From assembly GCA_027620595.1 (NCBI GenBank), contig JAQCDI010000108.1, forward strand, positions 1 to 8,027: a stretch of DNA of 8,027 nt. The letters are read 5' to 3'. Position 1 is the stretch's first letter; the number at the start of each line of letters is the position of its first letter. The translations under genes and the position numbers were made by a program. Of this stretch, positions 7,530 through 8,027 are shown piece by piece. Below the pieces are notes generated by a model, which saw nothing but the letters and a program-made list of their open reading frames with translations, did not search any database and had not been told where the DNA came from. The stretch is from Bacteroidota bacterium. GTDB taxonomy: Bacteria; Bacteroidota; Rhodothermia; Rhodothermales; UBA10348.

Positions 7530-8027
7530 ATGGCGAACGCGACATCTTCGAGGCGGCAACGCATTGCGGTTTCGATGGGAGACCCGAACGGGATCGGTCC
7601 CGAAATCCTGGCCGCCTGCCTCCGGGACGAGGCGCTGACAGCGCAGGTGGACATCCTCCCGGTAGGCTCTCCGCCGGTGCTGGAATACTACCTCGAACGG
7701 TCGGGCGGCCCCCTTCCGCATGTGCAGGTGGAAGCCGTGGAGGCCGATCCTGGATTCCGGCTCCTGCCGGGGCGGGCCGACACCCATGCCGGATCGCTGG
7801 CCATGCACAGTGTGGCGCGCGCGATCACCCTGTGCCAGGAAGGCCGCGTCGACGCCATGACCACCTGTCCGATCTCCAAGGAGGTGATCGCGCGCGCCGG
7901 ATTCGATTTTCCCGGGCACACCGAGTTCATTGCCGAAAAGACGGGCAGCCCCGAGGTCCTGATGATGATGGTGGCCGAACGGCTCCGCGTCGGACTGGTC
8001 TCTGCCCATGTCCCGCTTTCTCATGCA
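7530..8027 (+). CDS. pdxA: 4-hydroxythreonine-4-phosphate dehydrogenase (3' end outside window)
   Basis: PdxA oxidises 4-phosphohydroxy-L-threonine with NAD; the product decarboxylates to 3-amino-1-hydroxyacetone 1-phosphate, which PdxJ condenses with deoxyxylulose 5-phosphate to pyridoxine 5'-phosphate. The first 166 residues of a protein usually about 330 long are present. Motifs: IAVSMGDPNGIGPE (12-25) near the N-terminus; TTCPISKE (111-118), where most homologues read TAPISKE or TAPINKE; PGHTEF (128-133) with substrate-binding His130-Thr131; and HVPL (160-163), whose His160 matches the metal-binding His of the E. coli enzyme (spacing of 30 residues kept). A nine-residue polar N-terminal extension precedes the conserved core. 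The ATG at 7530 is 13 bases after pepA, so co-transcription is likely. A PdxA2-type enzyme for threonate catabolism is less likely given pdxH nearby and no kinase (DUF1537) partner, but cannot be excluded from half a protein. Confidence 0.95.
   Translation, partial: MANATSSRRQRIAVSMGDPNGIGPEILAACLRDEALTAQVDILPVGSPPVLEYYLERSGGPLPHVQVEAVEADPGFRLLPGRADTHAGSLAMHSVARAITLCQEGRVDAMTTCPISKEVIARAGFDFPGHTEFIAEKTGSPEVLMMMVAERLRVGLVSAHVPLSHA

Noticed and set aside
6599..7654. 351-codon minus-strand frame opposite pepA
   Set aside because: Antisense shadow of a gene with all catalytic residues; translation rich in His, Gly and Arg with no motif.

Overview
The window looks like an ordinary chromosomal housekeeping segment from a GC-rich (roughly 60%), free-living bacterium. 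Three things point to the Bacteroidota/Rhodothermota side of the tree. The TPR membrane protein belongs to a family I associate with Bacteroidota. The sigma-54 regulator, the LolD-type ATPase and the aminopeptidase resemble homologues from that side. None of the eight start codons has a recognisable Shine-Dalgarno sequence, which is typical of Bacteroidota. The lineage is inferred from family resemblance and was not tested by a search.

Layout. A partial glyceraldehyde-3-phosphate dehydrogenase gene (gap) runs leftward off the window from position 585. A 409-base divergent intergenic region (586-994) separates it from a rightward cluster. This region carries three closely spaced inverted repeats and weak promoter-like elements. 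The first rightward gene group (995-4498) is tightly packed: a membrane-anchored TPR protein, an NtrX-like sigma-54 response regulator 17 bases later, the ABC ATPase LolD overlapping the regulator by 11 bases, and pyridoxine/pyridoxamine 5'-phosphate oxidase (pdxH) 15 bases after that. Next comes a 383-base stretch (4499-4881) with no convincing gene but two adjacent bulged stem-loops. The second group (4882 to the right edge) holds a DHH/DHHA1 phosphoesterase (nrnA), leucyl aminopeptidase (pepA) and the first half of 4-hydroxythreonine-4-phosphate dehydrogenase (pdxA, truncated by the window).

How the genes relate. PdxA and PdxH are two enzymes of the DXP-dependent vitamin B6 pathway and sit within about 3.7 kb of each other, with PdxJ not in view. 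LolD and the TPR protein both point to envelope work, namely lipoprotein release and periplasm-facing assembly. They bracket a sigma-54 regulator whose sensor kinase is not in the window. NrnA (nanoRNA and pAp turnover) and PepA (peptide turnover) are recycling enzymes. I see no mobile element, CRISPR array, tRNA, rRNA or defence system. The least explained parts are the structured 4499-4881 spacer and the dyad cluster upstream of gap, so any claim of a new system rests on those and is modest.
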